Source of the DNA: Microbacterium hydrocarbonoxydans
GTDB taxonomy: Bacteria > Actinomycetota > Actinomycetes > Actinomycetales > Microbacteriaceae
Length of the DNA: 64,000 nt
Assembly: GCF_900105205.1 (NCBI RefSeq)
Contig: NZ_FNSQ01000005.1
Coordinates: 124,001 to 188,000, forward strand
Reading direction: 5' to 3'
Shown one piece after another: positions 18,033-27,582 of the stretch. The first letter of the stretch is position 1. Every line of letters starts with the position of its first letter. A program made the position numbers and the translations under genes. The notes under the pieces were generated by a model. The model ran no database searches. It saw only the letters and a program-made list of their open reading frames with translations, and was not told the DNA's origin.

Positions 18033-18658
18033 TCGCCGAAGACGACACCCTGCTGCGCGAGGGGCTCGCGCTGCTGCTGCGCAGCGAGGGGTTCGACGTG
18101 GTCGCGGCGGTCGACAACGCCGACGACTTCCTGCTGCGACTCGACGAGGCGGATGCCGCGGTCGTCGACGTGCGGATGCCGCCCACCTTCACCAGCGAGG
18201 GACTGAAGGCCGCAGCCGAGGCACGCGCCCGCCGCCCCGGGTTCCCGGTGCTCGTGCTGTCGGCCTATGTCGAGGACCGCTACGCCGGAGAACTGCTCGC
18301 CGCGGGAGCGGACGGGCTCGGCTACCTGCTGAAGGAGCGCGTCGGCAAGGTCGCGTCGTTCGTCGACGCCCTGCGCCGGGTCGCCGCCGGCGGCACCGTC
18401 ATGGACCCCGAGGTGATCTCGCAGCTCATGAGCCGGCGCCGCGCCGACGACCCGGTGCAGTCGCTCACCCCGCGCGAGCGCGAGGTGCTGGGGCTGATGG
18501 CCGAAGGCCTCGACAACACCACCATCGCCGCACGACTGTTCGTGACCGAGACGGCGGTGAGCAAGCACATCGGCAACATCTTCGCCAAGCTCGGCCTGGC
18601 GACCAGCGACAGCGGACACCGTCGGGTGCTCGCCGTACTCGCCTACCTCCGCGGCTGA
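18020..18658 (+). CDS. LuxR-type response regulator
   Basis: A 212-residue regulator. The receiver domain starts MRIVIAEDDTLLREGL, with phosphoacceptor Asp50 in VVDVRMPP and the conserved Lys in YLLKERV. The C-terminal LuxR helix-turn-helix contains LTPREREVLGLMAEGLDNTTIAARL and KHIGNIFAKLGL. It is the partner of the kinase whose 3' end it overlaps. Probable targets are the divergent ABC genes and the operon itself. Confidence 0.93.
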   Translation: MRIVIAEDDTLLREGLALLLRSEGFDVVAAVDNADDFLLRLDEADAAVVDVRMPPTFTSEGLKAAAEARARRPGFPVLVLSAYVEDRYAGELLAAGADGLGYLLKERVGKVASFVDALRRVAAGGTVMDPEVISQLMSRRRADDPVQSLTPREREVLGLMAEGLDNTTIAARLFVTETAVSKHIGNIFAKLGLATSDSGHRRVLAVLAYLRG

Positions 18659-18766
18659 GCGGCGGCGCCCGAGGCGCCGGTCAGCCGGATCGCGATCGCA
18701 GCGATGAGCGCGGCGAGCCCGGTCGCGACCGAGGCCGCAGCGGGCGCCGCCACTAGGCTCGTGGGC

Positions 18767-19514
18767 GTGTCGAACGCCGCATCCCCCGCATCCGCCGCAC
18801 CCGCATCCGCCGCCGCCGATCTCCGTCGCCTCGCCGCCCTCCTCACCGGCGCCGAGCCGCTGAACTGGGTGATCACCGGCGACTCGATCACGCACGGACT
18901 GGTGCACACACAGGGCGAGCGCAGCTACCCCGAGCATCTGCACGAGCTGATCCGCGGCGAGCTGGGGCGCACGCGCGACGTCGTCGTCAACACCGCGATC
19001 AGCGGACACCGGCTGACCGACATCCTCGACGACTGGGAGCGGCGCATCGACTCGTGGCGTCCCGATGTGGTCACCCTCATGATCGGCACGAATGACGTCG
19101 CCACGGGTCCGGGGAGCGACACCGTCGAGCCGGGAGCCTTCGCCGCCTCGCTCCGGGAGTTCGTGGCGCGAGTGCGGGCCACCGGCGCCATTCCGGTGCT
19201 GCAGACGCCGCCCTCGATCGACATCCCCAATGCCCCAGGCCGCGAGCGGATCGCGGAGTTCGTCGACGCGGTGCGCGAGGTGGCAGCGGCCGAGGGCGTC
19301 GTGCTCGTCGACCAGCACGCGCGCTTCACCGAGTGGGGCCACGGCGGGGTGCCGTGGGGGGCTGATGGGCGACCCCTTCCACCCGAACGCCGCCGGCCAC
19401 GCCGCGCTCGCGCTCGAACTCGCGAATGCACTGGGCATCTGCCCGCAAGCCGGCGTCGGCCGGACGCTGCCCCTGCTCGAGGCGCGCGTCGCCATGGCGC
19501 GCCTCGGCGCCTGA
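18767..19514 (+). pseudogene. SGNH/GDSL hydrolase, frameshifted in a G run
   Basis: The first frame, from a GTG at 18767, encodes a typical SGNH hydrolase: GDS at residues 38-40 (catalytic Ser40), an Asn-containing NTAISGHRL block, and GTND at 107-110. After the run of six G at 19356-19361 this frame turns into Arg-rich nonsense, while the next frame carries the missing end, GDPFHPNAAGH, holding the catalytic Asp and His, then a plausible C-terminus stopping at 19514. Removing one G restores a full-length esterase of about 249 residues. Either the gene is broken or phase-variable, or the G run is miscounted. It probably acted as a cytoplasmic acyl esterase; no signal peptide is evident. Confidence 0.8.
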
Positions 19515-19733
19515 CGCTTCTCCGCTCCTCCTCCCGCCGCCGCCGCCGCCGCCGAGCCAGCCTCCCGCCGCCGCCGCCGAGCCGGCCTTCCGCCGCCACA
19601 ACTCCGGAGACAGCAGCCGGATCGGCGTGAATCGCGGGGGTACCGCGGCATCCGCACGTGATCTCCGGAGTTGTGGCGCACAGCCTCACCGAACCCCATC
19701 GAAAAAGTTCGGTATTCGGTGTTGCTAAGTACC
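19515..19733. repeat. Intergenic GCC-triplet tracts and a family C palindrome
   Basis: Two GCC/CGC triplet tracts (about 19537-19557 and 19565-19580) are followed by a long inverted repeat. The 17-base arms 19594-19610 and 19662-19678 (CGCCACAACTCCGGAGA and its exact complement) are separated by 51 bases that include a smaller nested palindrome around GGTACC. The palindrome resembles those at 31425-31510 and 28036-28121 in its CACAACT outer ends. Confidence 0.75.
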
Positions 19734-19779
19734 GGTACTCAGTGTTACTTTGTACCGGTATCCAGCAACACTGAGTACC
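19734..19779. promoter_or_regulatory. Probable PadR operator
   Basis: Perfect 13-bp arms GGTACTCAGTGTT (19734-19746) and AACACTGAGTACC (19767-19779) lie about 22 bases before the padR start, with extra TACCGGTA palindromes at 19730-19738 and 19753-19760. The layout fits autoregulation of the PadR-DUF1048-ABC operon. Confidence 0.65.
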
Positions 19780-19801
19780 AACGAAACGAAGGGAGGACCT
19801 G

Positions 19802-20155
19802 ATGGGCAAGCAGATGACCGAGATGCTCAAGGGCACTCTGGAGGGCATCGTTCTGGCCCTCCTCGCCGAGCAGCCGGCATACGGGTACGAGATCACCACA
19901 CGCATCCGAGACCACGGGTTCATCGACATCGCCGAGGGCACGATCTACGCCCTGCTGGTGCGCATCGAGCAGAAGCACCTCGTCGACGTCGAGAAGGTCC
20001 CAAGCGAGAAGGGTCCGCCCCGCAAGGTGTACACCCTGAACGCGACGGGCCGGCAGGAGCTCGAAGAGTTCTGGAAGACCTGGAGCTTCCTCGTGCAGCA
20101 CATCGAACGGCTCAACACGAGCACGACCACCCCCACGAAGACCGAGGAGAACTGA
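19802..20155 (+). CDS. PadR family transcriptional regulator
   Basis: A 117-residue winged-helix protein. The PadR pattern is clear: LKGTLEGIVLALLAEQPAYG, YEITTRI, EGTIYALLVRIEQKHLV and KVYTLNATGRQEL. The ATG follows GGGAGGACCTG. It is the first gene of a four-gene operon with a DUF1048 protein and a DrrA/DrrB-type ABC exporter, the usual arrangement where PadR represses the pump until a toxic compound binds. A strong inverted repeat overlaps its promoter. Confidence 0.93.
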   Translation: MGKQMTEMLKGTLEGIVLALLAEQPAYGYEITTRIRDHGFIDIAEGTIYALLVRIEQKHLVDVEKVPSEKGPPRKVYTLNATGRQELEEFWKTWSFLVQHIERLNTSTTTPTKTEEN

Positions 20156-20157
20156 CA

Positions 20158-20526
20158 ATGGCCGCCAAGTGGATCGAAGCGATCACCGGATCGCTCGAAG
20201 AGAAGAAGCAGTACAAGCAGGCTCAGGCCCGCATCAACGCCCTTCCGGAGCCGTACCGCGAGATGGCGAAGGCGCAGCAGCGCTACAACATGTACTACGG
20301 CGGGGTCACCGACGGCGACGTCATCGTGAAGATGTTCCTCGACATCGCCGACCTGTGGGAGCGCGCTGCGATCGACGGCACCCCGGTCAGCGCGATCGTC
20401 GGCGACGACCCTGTCGAGTTCGCCGAGAACTACGCCGCGGCGTACGGCGGCCGACAGTGGATCGACAAGGAGCGCGCCCGCCTCATCAAGGCGTTCGACG
20501 ACGCGAAGAAGAAGGAGGAATCATGA
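20158..20526 (+). CDS. DUF1048 family protein
   Basis: A 122-residue soluble helical protein recognised as DUF1048 by its charged helical start (EEKKQYKQAQARINALP), the YREMAKAQQRYNMYYGG segment and length. DUF1048 proteins usually sit beside PadR regulators and ABC exporters, as here; their molecular role is unknown. It starts 2 bases after the padR stop and its end overlaps the ATPase start (ATGA), so the operon is translationally coupled. Confidence 0.88.
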   Translation: MAAKWIEAITGSLEEKKQYKQAQARINALPEPYREMAKAQQRYNMYYGGVTDGDVIVKMFLDIADLWERAAIDGTPVSAIVGDDPVEFAENYAAAYGGRQWIDKERARLIKAFDDAKKKEES

Positions 20527-21308
20527 CGGATGCAGCCATCTCGGTGCGCGGCATCGAGAAGTCCTACAAAGACCTGCACGTGCTGCGAGGAGTCGACTTC
20601 GAGGTCCAGAAGGGCTCGATCTTCGCCCTCCTCGGCTCGAACGGCGCGGGGAAGACCACCATGGTCCGCATCCTCTCGACGCTCCTGAAGTCGGATGCCG
20701 GCACCGCCACCGTGCAGGGTGTCGACGTTGCGGCCGATCCGCTCGCCGTGCGCCAGCGGATCAGCCTCACCGGGCAGTTCGCCGCCGTCGACGAGATCCT
20801 CACCGGGCGCGAGAACCTGGTGCTCGTCGCGAAGCTGCGCCACCTTCCTGACGCAGATCGGGTGGCTGACCTTCTGCTGGCGACGTTCCGCCTGACGGAT
20901 GCCGGCGCACGCAAGGTCGGCACGTACTCCGGAGGGATGCGGCGCCGTCTCGACATCGCCATGAGCCTGGTCGGACATCCCGAGGTCATCTACCTCGACG
21001 AGCCCACCACGGGCCTCGACCCCGAGGCGCGCATCGAGGTGTGGAGCGTCATCAAGGAACTCGCCCAGACCGGAACCACCGTGCTGCTGACCACGCAGTA
21101 CCTCGACGAGGCGGAGCAGCTGGCCGACCGCATCGCGATCCTCCACGAGGGCCGGATCATCGCGAACGGCACCCTCGCCGAGCTCAAGCGGCTGCTGCCG
21201 GCCGCGAAGGTCGAGTACGTCGAGAAGCAGCCCACCCTCGAGGAGATCTTCCTCACTCTCATCGGCCCGCAGGCGGGGTCGTCCACCGGAAAGGAGAACG
21301 CAGCATGA
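20523..21308 (+). CDS. ABC transporter ATP-binding protein (DrrA/daunorubicin-resistance type)
   Basis: A 261-residue ATPase. Walker A GSNGAGKTT is near residue 40, signature YSGGMRRRLDIAMSL near 138, Walker B VIYLDEPTTGLDPEAR near 158, and the H-loop TTQYLDEAEQLADRI. The TTQYLDEA variant is typical of DrrA-type drug exporters. The C-terminus ends in LEEIFLTL, the DUF4162-like tail. It pairs with the permease that overlaps its stop by 4 bases. Export of a drug or toxic metabolite is inferred from the family and the PadR context. Confidence 0.95.
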   Translation: MTDAAISVRGIEKSYKDLHVLRGVDFEVQKGSIFALLGSNGAGKTTMVRILSTLLKSDAGTATVQGVDVAADPLAVRQRISLTGQFAAVDEILTGRENLVLVAKLRHLPDADRVADLLLATFRLTDAGARKVGTYSGGMRRRLDIAMSLVGHPEVIYLDEPTTGLDPEARIEVWSVIKELAQTGTTVLLTTQYLDEAEQLADRIAILHEGRIIANGTLAELKRLLPAAKVEYVEKQPTLEEIFLTLIGPQAGSSTGKENAA

Positions 21309-22072
21309 GCACGCACTTCGTCGCAGACACCGCGACGCTCACCGGCCGGTCGATGCGGCACATCTTCCGCAGCGCCGACACCATCATCACCACGGCGGTC
21401 ACCCCGATCGCGCTGATGTTGCTGTTCGTGTTCGTCTTCGGAGGGGCGCTCAAACAGAGCATCGGCTCCGAGAACTACGTCAACTACCTGCTCCCCGGCA
21501 TCCTGCTGATCGCGGTCGCATCCGGCATCGCCTACACGGCGTTCCGCCTGTTCAACGATCTGCAGAGCGGCATCTTCGAGCGGTTCCACTCCATGCCGAT
21601 CGCCCGATCGAGCGTGCTGTGGGCTCACGTGCTCACCTCGCTCGTCGCGAACGCGATCACCCTGGCGATCATCTTCGCGGTCGGGTTCCTGATGGGATTC
21701 CGCACCGGAGCCGGTCCCCTGGCGTGGCTGGCCGTCATCGGCATCCTGCTGCTGTTCACCCTGGCGCTCACCTGGTTGGCGATCATCGCCGGCCTCAGCG
21801 CCAAGACGATCGACGGAGCCACGGCGTTCTCGTACCCGCTGATCTTCCTCCCGTTCATCAGCTCGGCGTTCGTGCCGACCGAGACGATGCCGGGGCCGGT
21901 ACGGTGGTTCGCCGAGAACCAGCCGGTCACCTCGATCGTGAACAGCATCCAGGCGCTGTTCGCCGAGAAGCCGGTCGGCAACGACATCTGGGTGGCACTC
22001 GCATGGTGCGTCGGCATCCTCGTCGTCGCCTACGTGTTCGCGATCATCGCCTACCGCAAGAAGGTCAGTTGA
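21305..22072 (+). CDS. ABC-2 type permease (DrrB-like)
   Basis: A 255-residue protein with six hydrophobic helices and the ABC-2 layout. The segment LFNDLQSGIFERFHSMPIARSS between helices 2 and 3 is the conserved coupling region of DrrB-like permeases, and a SAFVPTETMPGPVRWFAENQPVT loop precedes the last helix. It is the last gene of the PadR operon and is followed by a GC-rich stem-loop. Confidence 0.93.
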   Translation: MSTHFVADTATLTGRSMRHIFRSADTIITTAVTPIALMLLFVFVFGGALKQSIGSENYVNYLLPGILLIAVASGIAYTAFRLFNDLQSGIFERFHSMPIARSSVLWAHVLTSLVANAITLAIIFAVGFLMGFRTGAGPLAWLAVIGILLLFTLALTWLAIIAGLSAKTIDGATAFSYPLIFLPFISSAFVPTETMPGPVRWFAENQPVTSIVNSIQALFAEKPVGNDIWVALAWCVGILVVAYVFAIIAYRKKVS

Positions 22073-22104
22073 ACGTCTGCAGTGAGACGGAACGCTCCGT
22101 CCGG

Positions 22105-22128
22105 GCCCCGCGCCCGGCCGGGGCGTTT
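22105..22128 (+). terminator. Short GC stem-loop with partial T tract
   Basis: GCCCCG (22105-22110) pairs with CGGGGC (22119-22124), then GTTT follows. It ends the PadR/ABC operon. Confidence 0.5.
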
Positions 22129-22187
22129 CGCCGCGCTCGGCGTCGGCCTGAGCTCCGGCCGGTTGGCACCCTTCCCACCTTCGTGAT

Positions 22188-23690
22188 CTACCGCAGCCCG
22201 AGAGGGCCGAGCACCACGGCCTGCCGTGTGCGCACCCAGACCCCGGCGCCCTCCCGGCGCTCTGCCCTGGTCGCGAAGCGGTAGCGGTACGACACCGCGC
22301 GCACCCAGCGGGGCGGCTCGCCCTCGAACGGATCGGTGCGCAGCAGCGCGAGGGTCGGAGCATCCGCCTCGAGCAGCCGCAGCAGGAACACCGTGAACCA
22401 GTCGTCGAGTGAGCGCCCGAGCGGCAGGAACCACATCAGCCAGTCGAGGCGCAGATGGTACGGGGCGAACTGGCGGGGGATGCGGCGCACATCACCGGGC
22501 TTGCCCTTGAACTCGTACTCCCGCCACAGCAGGCCGTCGTCATCGACCGACCCCTCGACGACGATCTCGACACGCTCCTTCGTCACGGTGCCGAAGGCCC
22601 CATACGCATTGCCGATCTGCCAGCGGTTGAAGCTCGCGTTCATCAGCTGGCGGCGCGCGAACAGATTCCGCAGCGCGGGCCAGCTGAGAGCCACGACGAG
22701 CAGACCGACGGCACTCGTGATCACGAGCCAGTACAGCGGGATGCCGGGCCAGAGCGGCCACTCCGCGCCACCCTGTGGGGGTCCGGCCCGCTTCTCCGTC
22801 GCCTCCACGGCGCCGATTCCCGGCATCCCGATCGCCGAGAAGGCGATCACGATCGTCACCCAGTTCAGCCAGGCGAAGTTGCCGGTGGCGACCAGCCACA
22901 CCTGGGTCGCGATCATGATCGCCGCGGCGACCGCCCCGATGATCTGCGGCACAGGGCCCGGTATCCAGATCGAGAGCAGCGGCGCGAACACGAAGAACGG
23001 CACGACCAGCTGCGCGAAGTGATTGCCCACGACCTCGATCCGGTGGAACCATCGCGGCAGCAGATGCGCCTGACGACTGAGCGGGCCGGGCATCGGCTGC
23101 GTCTCGTGGTGGTAGTTCAGCGCTGTGAGGTCGCGCCACTCCCGACCGCCGCGGATCTTGATCATCCCGGCACCGAACTCGACACGGAACAGCAGCCACC
23201 AGAACAGCACGATCACGACCGTGGGAGGCGGCTGGTCGGCCGAACCGAGGAAGGCGGCCAGGAAGCCGGCCTCGAGCAGCAGCATCTCCCATCCGAAGGA
23301 GTAGAACGTCTGCCCGATGCTCACCACGGACATGTATCCGAGCCACAGCACGATGGAGCACAGCATCGGCACCCACGGCGGGCCGAGCTGCGGGATGCCG
23401 ACGACGAGCGCCGCCGCGACCACGATGCCCGCCGCACAGAGCAGCAGGAGGCGCCGATCCGAGTAGCGCAGATACAGGAAGACGGTGGGATGCAGCATCC
23501 GCCGTCTCGATTTCTTCGTCCCGACCCAGTCGAGCAGCATCGGCGCCGGGAGGAGCCCCCGCTCGCCGAGGAGCGGCCGGAACTGGTTCAGCGTCGAGAC
23601 GAAGGCGACGAGGTAGAGCGCCGCGATCCCCCGCTGCAGCACCTCACGGGCGAACCCGAAGTCGACCGCCGCGAACCCCTCCATAGGCAC
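22188..23690 (-). CDS. Lipase maturation factor (LMF) family membrane protein
   Basis: A 500-residue polytopic protein with about eight hydrophobic helices in the first 350 residues and a soluble C-terminal region containing FKGKPGDVRRIPRQFAPYH and LRLDWLMWF, hallmarks of the LMF1/LMF2 family; the SIGQTFYSFGWEMLLLEAG segment is also characteristic. In animals LMF1 helps lipases fold in the ER; the bacterial role is unknown. Start is either the GTG at 23690 or an ATG at 23684, neither with a strong ribosome site. Monocistronic, convergent with the DrrAB operon. Confidence 0.88.
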   Translation of the reverse strand: MPMEGFAAVDFGFAREVLQRGIAALYLVAFVSTLNQFRPLLGERGLLPAPMLLDWVGTKKSRRRMLHPTVFLYLRYSDRRLLLLCAAGIVVAAALVVGIPQLGPPWVPMLCSIVLWLGYMSVVSIGQTFYSFGWEMLLLEAGFLAAFLGSADQPPPTVVIVLFWWLLFRVEFGAGMIKIRGGREWRDLTALNYHHETQPMPGPLSRQAHLLPRWFHRIEVVGNHFAQLVVPFFVFAPLLSIWIPGPVPQIIGAVAAAIMIATQVWLVATGNFAWLNWVTIVIAFSAIGMPGIGAVEATEKRAGPPQGGAEWPLWPGIPLYWLVITSAVGLLVVALSWPALRNLFARRQLMNASFNRWQIGNAYGAFGTVTKERVEIVVEGSVDDDGLLWREYEFKGKPGDVRRIPRQFAPYHLRLDWLMWFLPLGRSLDDWFTVFLLRLLEADAPTLALLRTDPFEGEPPRWVRAVSYRYRFATRAERREGAGVWVRTRQAVVLGPLGLR

Positions 23691-23758
23691 AGGCTACGCC
23701 CCGACCCACTCGGCGAAAGAGGGGCTTGTGCATCGCCCTGACAGGCTGCGAACGCCGC

Positions 23759-23795
23759 GATGGGCGGAGGATCCGTGACAGATCCTCCGCCCATC
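23759..23795 (-). terminator. Perfect 15-bp stem-loop after the betaine-transport operon
   Basis: Arms GATGGGCGGAGGATC (23759-23773) and its exact complement (23781-23795) enclose 7 bases. It lies 45 bases past the stop of the binding-protein gene and would end the three-gene transport operon. No T tract. Confidence 0.7.
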
Positions 23796-23839
23796 GGGGA
23801 GAAGTCCGCCCAGCGCGTGGGCGGTTCACAGGGGTCAGG

Positions 23840-24757
23840 TCAGCTGACGACCCAGTCGAAGTCGTCGCCGTGCTCCTCGAGCCAGGCGTCGACGGCATCC
23901 GCTTCCTTGCCCTCGCCGTACTCGTTGACGACCAGGTCCTCGAGCGAGCCGTACTGCTCGTCGTCGAGCTTGATCTGCTCGATCAGCTCAGCGGCCTCGG
24001 GGAACTCCTCGGCGAAGCCCTTCGTGCCGAGGAAGTGCAGCCGCTCGGCCTCGCCCATCGCGCCCTTGGGGTCTTCGAGATCCTTCAGCGGGAAGGCGTC
24101 GTTGGCCCAGAACGGACGCCACAGCGTCACGACGATGTCCTCTTCCTTGTCGGTCGCGGACTTCAGCTCGGTGAGCATCGCCGCGGTCGACGAGGTGACG
24201 AGCTCGTACTCGGAGTCGAGGCCGTACTCGGGCATCATCTTCTGGGTCTGGGCGGTGAGACCGGCACCGGGCTCGATGCCGAAGATCTTGCCGTCGAACT
24301 CGGCACCCTTCCCCGCGAGGTCCTCGATCGAGGTCAGGTCGGAGTACTCGGGGACGGCGAGCGTCAGCTTGGCGTTGTCGTAGTACGCGCCGAGATCCTC
24401 GATGTCGTCGCCGTACTGGTCCATGTAGGACTTGTGGGTCAGCTCGGGCCAGGCCGACGGGTAGATGTCGACGTCGCCCTGCGCGAGACCGGTGTACAGC
24501 GGACCCGCCTCGGTGAGCGTCTTCATCTCGACCGTGTAGCCGATCTTCTCGAGCTGGTCCTGCAGCAGGTAGGCGGTGCTCAGGCCGTCGGTCCACGACG
24601 GCAGGAAGCCGAGCGTGATCGTGCCCTTGTCGCCGGAGCCGGAGTCGGAGCCGGCGTCGCCGCCGCCGGTGCCGCCCATGCCGTCGCCGCTGCAGCCGGC
24701 GAGGGTGAGGGTCGCTGCGGCGCCGATCGCCGCGATGGTCAGGAGCTTCTTCTTCAT
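23840..24757 (-). CDS. proX: Glycine betaine-type ABC transporter substrate-binding lipoprotein
   Basis: A 305-residue lipoprotein: a KKK n-region and lipobox LAGC with Cys22, then a Gly/Ser/Asp linker. The mature domain has the OpuAC/ProX pattern, with GFLPSWTDGLS, TLTEAGPLYTGLAQGDVDIYPSAWPE, GIEPGAGL and VVTLWRPFWAND; the Trp residues suit a cation-pi box for trimethylammonium compounds. It captures betaine, proline betaine or choline outside the membrane for the permease and ATPase encoded upstream. The gene is last in the operon, after a 74-base gap with GT-rich sequence. Confidence 0.93.
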   Translation of the reverse strand: MKKKLLTIAAIGAAATLTLAGCSGDGMGGTGGGDAGSDSGSGDKGTITLGFLPSWTDGLSTAYLLQDQLEKIGYTVEMKTLTEAGPLYTGLAQGDVDIYPSAWPELTHKSYMDQYGDDIEDLGAYYDNAKLTLAVPEYSDLTSIEDLAGKGAEFDGKIFGIEPGAGLTAQTQKMMPEYGLDSEYELVTSSTAAMLTELKSATDKEEDIVVTLWRPFWANDAFPLKDLEDPKGAMGEAERLHFLGTKGFAEEFPEAAELIEQIKLDDEQYGSLEDLVVNEYGEGKEADAVDAWLEEHGDDFDWVVS

Positions 24758-24831
24758 GTGTGTCTCTCTCGTTCCGTATATGTGTGCTGTGTTGCTGTGT
24801 ACTGCGTGTTCTCTTGTGCGGAAGGGATGAG

Positions 24832-25847
24832 TCAGTGCACGCCGCCGCCGACGGCGGTACGCGTGGATGCCTCGGCCTCGGCCTCGGCGGACGCGTCCTG
24901 CGCGGGGGCTGCTGCGGTCTGGGTCGCTGCCGGCGTCGGCGCGGATGCCGAAGCGGATGCCGCGGCGAGGCGTCGCTGCGTGCGGCGACGCGCCAGCATC
25001 CCGAGCAGCGACGAGCGGTTGCTGCCCAGGTCGCCCAGCGCCGCGGTGACGCGGTCGAGGAAGACGGCGATGAGCACGACGCCCAGCCCCGCCTCGACGC
25101 CCTTGGCGATGTTGATGGTCGAGATCGCCTCGACGACGATCTTACCGAGGCCGTCGGCGCCTGCCATGCCGGCGATGACCGCCATCGACAGGGCCAGCAT
25201 GATGACCTGGTTGACCCCGGCGAGGATCGTGGGCATCGCGAGCGGAAGCTGGATGCCGCGCAGGATCTGCCCCGGCTTGGCACCGAACGCCTGACCCGCT
25301 TCGACGGTCTCGGAGTCGACACCGCGGATGCCGAGCTCGGTCAGTCGCACACCGGGAGGCAGCGCGAAGATCACCGTGGCGACGAGGCCCGGCACGACGC
25401 CGATGCTGAAGAACACGATGGCCGGGATCAGGTAGACGAAGGCGGGCATCGTCTGCATGAAGTCGAGCACGGGCTTCAACACCGCGCGGACCGTGGCGTT
25501 GCGCGCCGACCAGATGCCCAGGGGCACGGCGATCAGCACGGCGATCACCGCGGCGACGAGCACGAGGGCGAGGGTCTGCATCGCCGGCACCCACAGGTTC
25601 ATGGCGACGATCAGGGCGAACGAGACGACCGTCCCGATCGCGAGCTGCCACGAGCGGACGAGCCAGGCGATCAGCGCAGCCACCACGATGATCACGATGA
25701 AGTGCGGGCTGAGCAGGGCTCGGGTGAGGCCGTCGACGAGGAAGCTGACGACGAAGGAGATGACGTCGAGCAGACCGTCGAGGTTCGTCTTGATCCAGTC
25801 GACGCCCGTGGCGACCCAGGTGCCGAGGGGGATGCGGAAGCCGTCCA

Positions 25848-25848
<1 letters not shown>
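24832..25848 (-). CDS. proW: Glycine betaine-type ABC transporter permease
   Basis: A 338-residue permease. Helices lie between about residues 20 and 265. The EAA-type cytoplasmic loop is AGQAFGAKPGQILRGIQLP near 205. A 45-residue Ala/Ala-Ser-rich C-terminal tail is unusual for the family. The ATG at 25848 shares one base with the ATPase stop (TGATG), so translation is coupled. It works with ProV and ProX as an osmoprotectant importer; no osmotic regulator is adjacent. Confidence 0.93.
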
Positions 25849-27149
<1,301 letters not shown>

Positions 27150-27509
27150 GTTTCCCCTGCGGCTCGCCGAGTGCGGCTGAGCCTGCTTCGGTTACGCCCG
27201 GGTGATCCTCCCGGCCGTTTCGACGTGGTGCTGTGGCGGCGCGGACGGCGGATTTCGGATCCACCGCGATAGAGCATCGACCGTACGTCCACGCCTCTTC
27301 GCAGCACAGCACATTCGAAAGAAGGACGTGGTCGCGGACTGGTCTTCGGGCCGTCAGGCCCACCAACCAACGTAACGAAATGGCCGGTCACGGGCAAATC
27401 CGCTGTTCCCGATGCCGTTCAGTTTCGTATGCTGACCGGGGGATTGCGCGGGTTTCGGACGTGGGCGTCCCGCGCTTCTCCGACGCCTGCCGAGCGCTTG
27501 GGAAGGCCA
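27150..27509. promoter_or_regulatory. Upstream region of the betaine-transport operon
   Basis: A 360-base stretch with no convincing gene; the frames seen here are Arg/Ser-rich shadows. It must hold the proVWX promoter on the minus strand. No clear -35/-10 pair or operator could be assigned. Confidence 0.3.
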
Positions 27510-27579
27510 TGTGCGCCTCCGAAGTCCGGATGCCAGGGAGACGGACTTCCGGGGCGCATTCGGACTTCCGAGGCGCACA
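27510..27579. repeat. Long imperfect palindrome 3' of the methyltransferase gene
   Basis: Arms 27510-27532 and 27557-27579 pair at 21 of 23 positions; the left arm begins TGTGCGCCTCCGAAGTCC. The centre contains a further GGACTTCCGGGGCGCA, so alternative stems can form. It ends 3 bases before the stop of the methyltransferase gene and could act as its terminator. Confidence 0.75.
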
Positions 27580-27582
27580 CGA

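Noticed and set aside
22455..25294. Long plus-strand frames opposite the LMF and betaine-transport genes
   Set aside because: The minus-strand genes have clear domains, signal sequence and ribosome sites; the plus frames do not.
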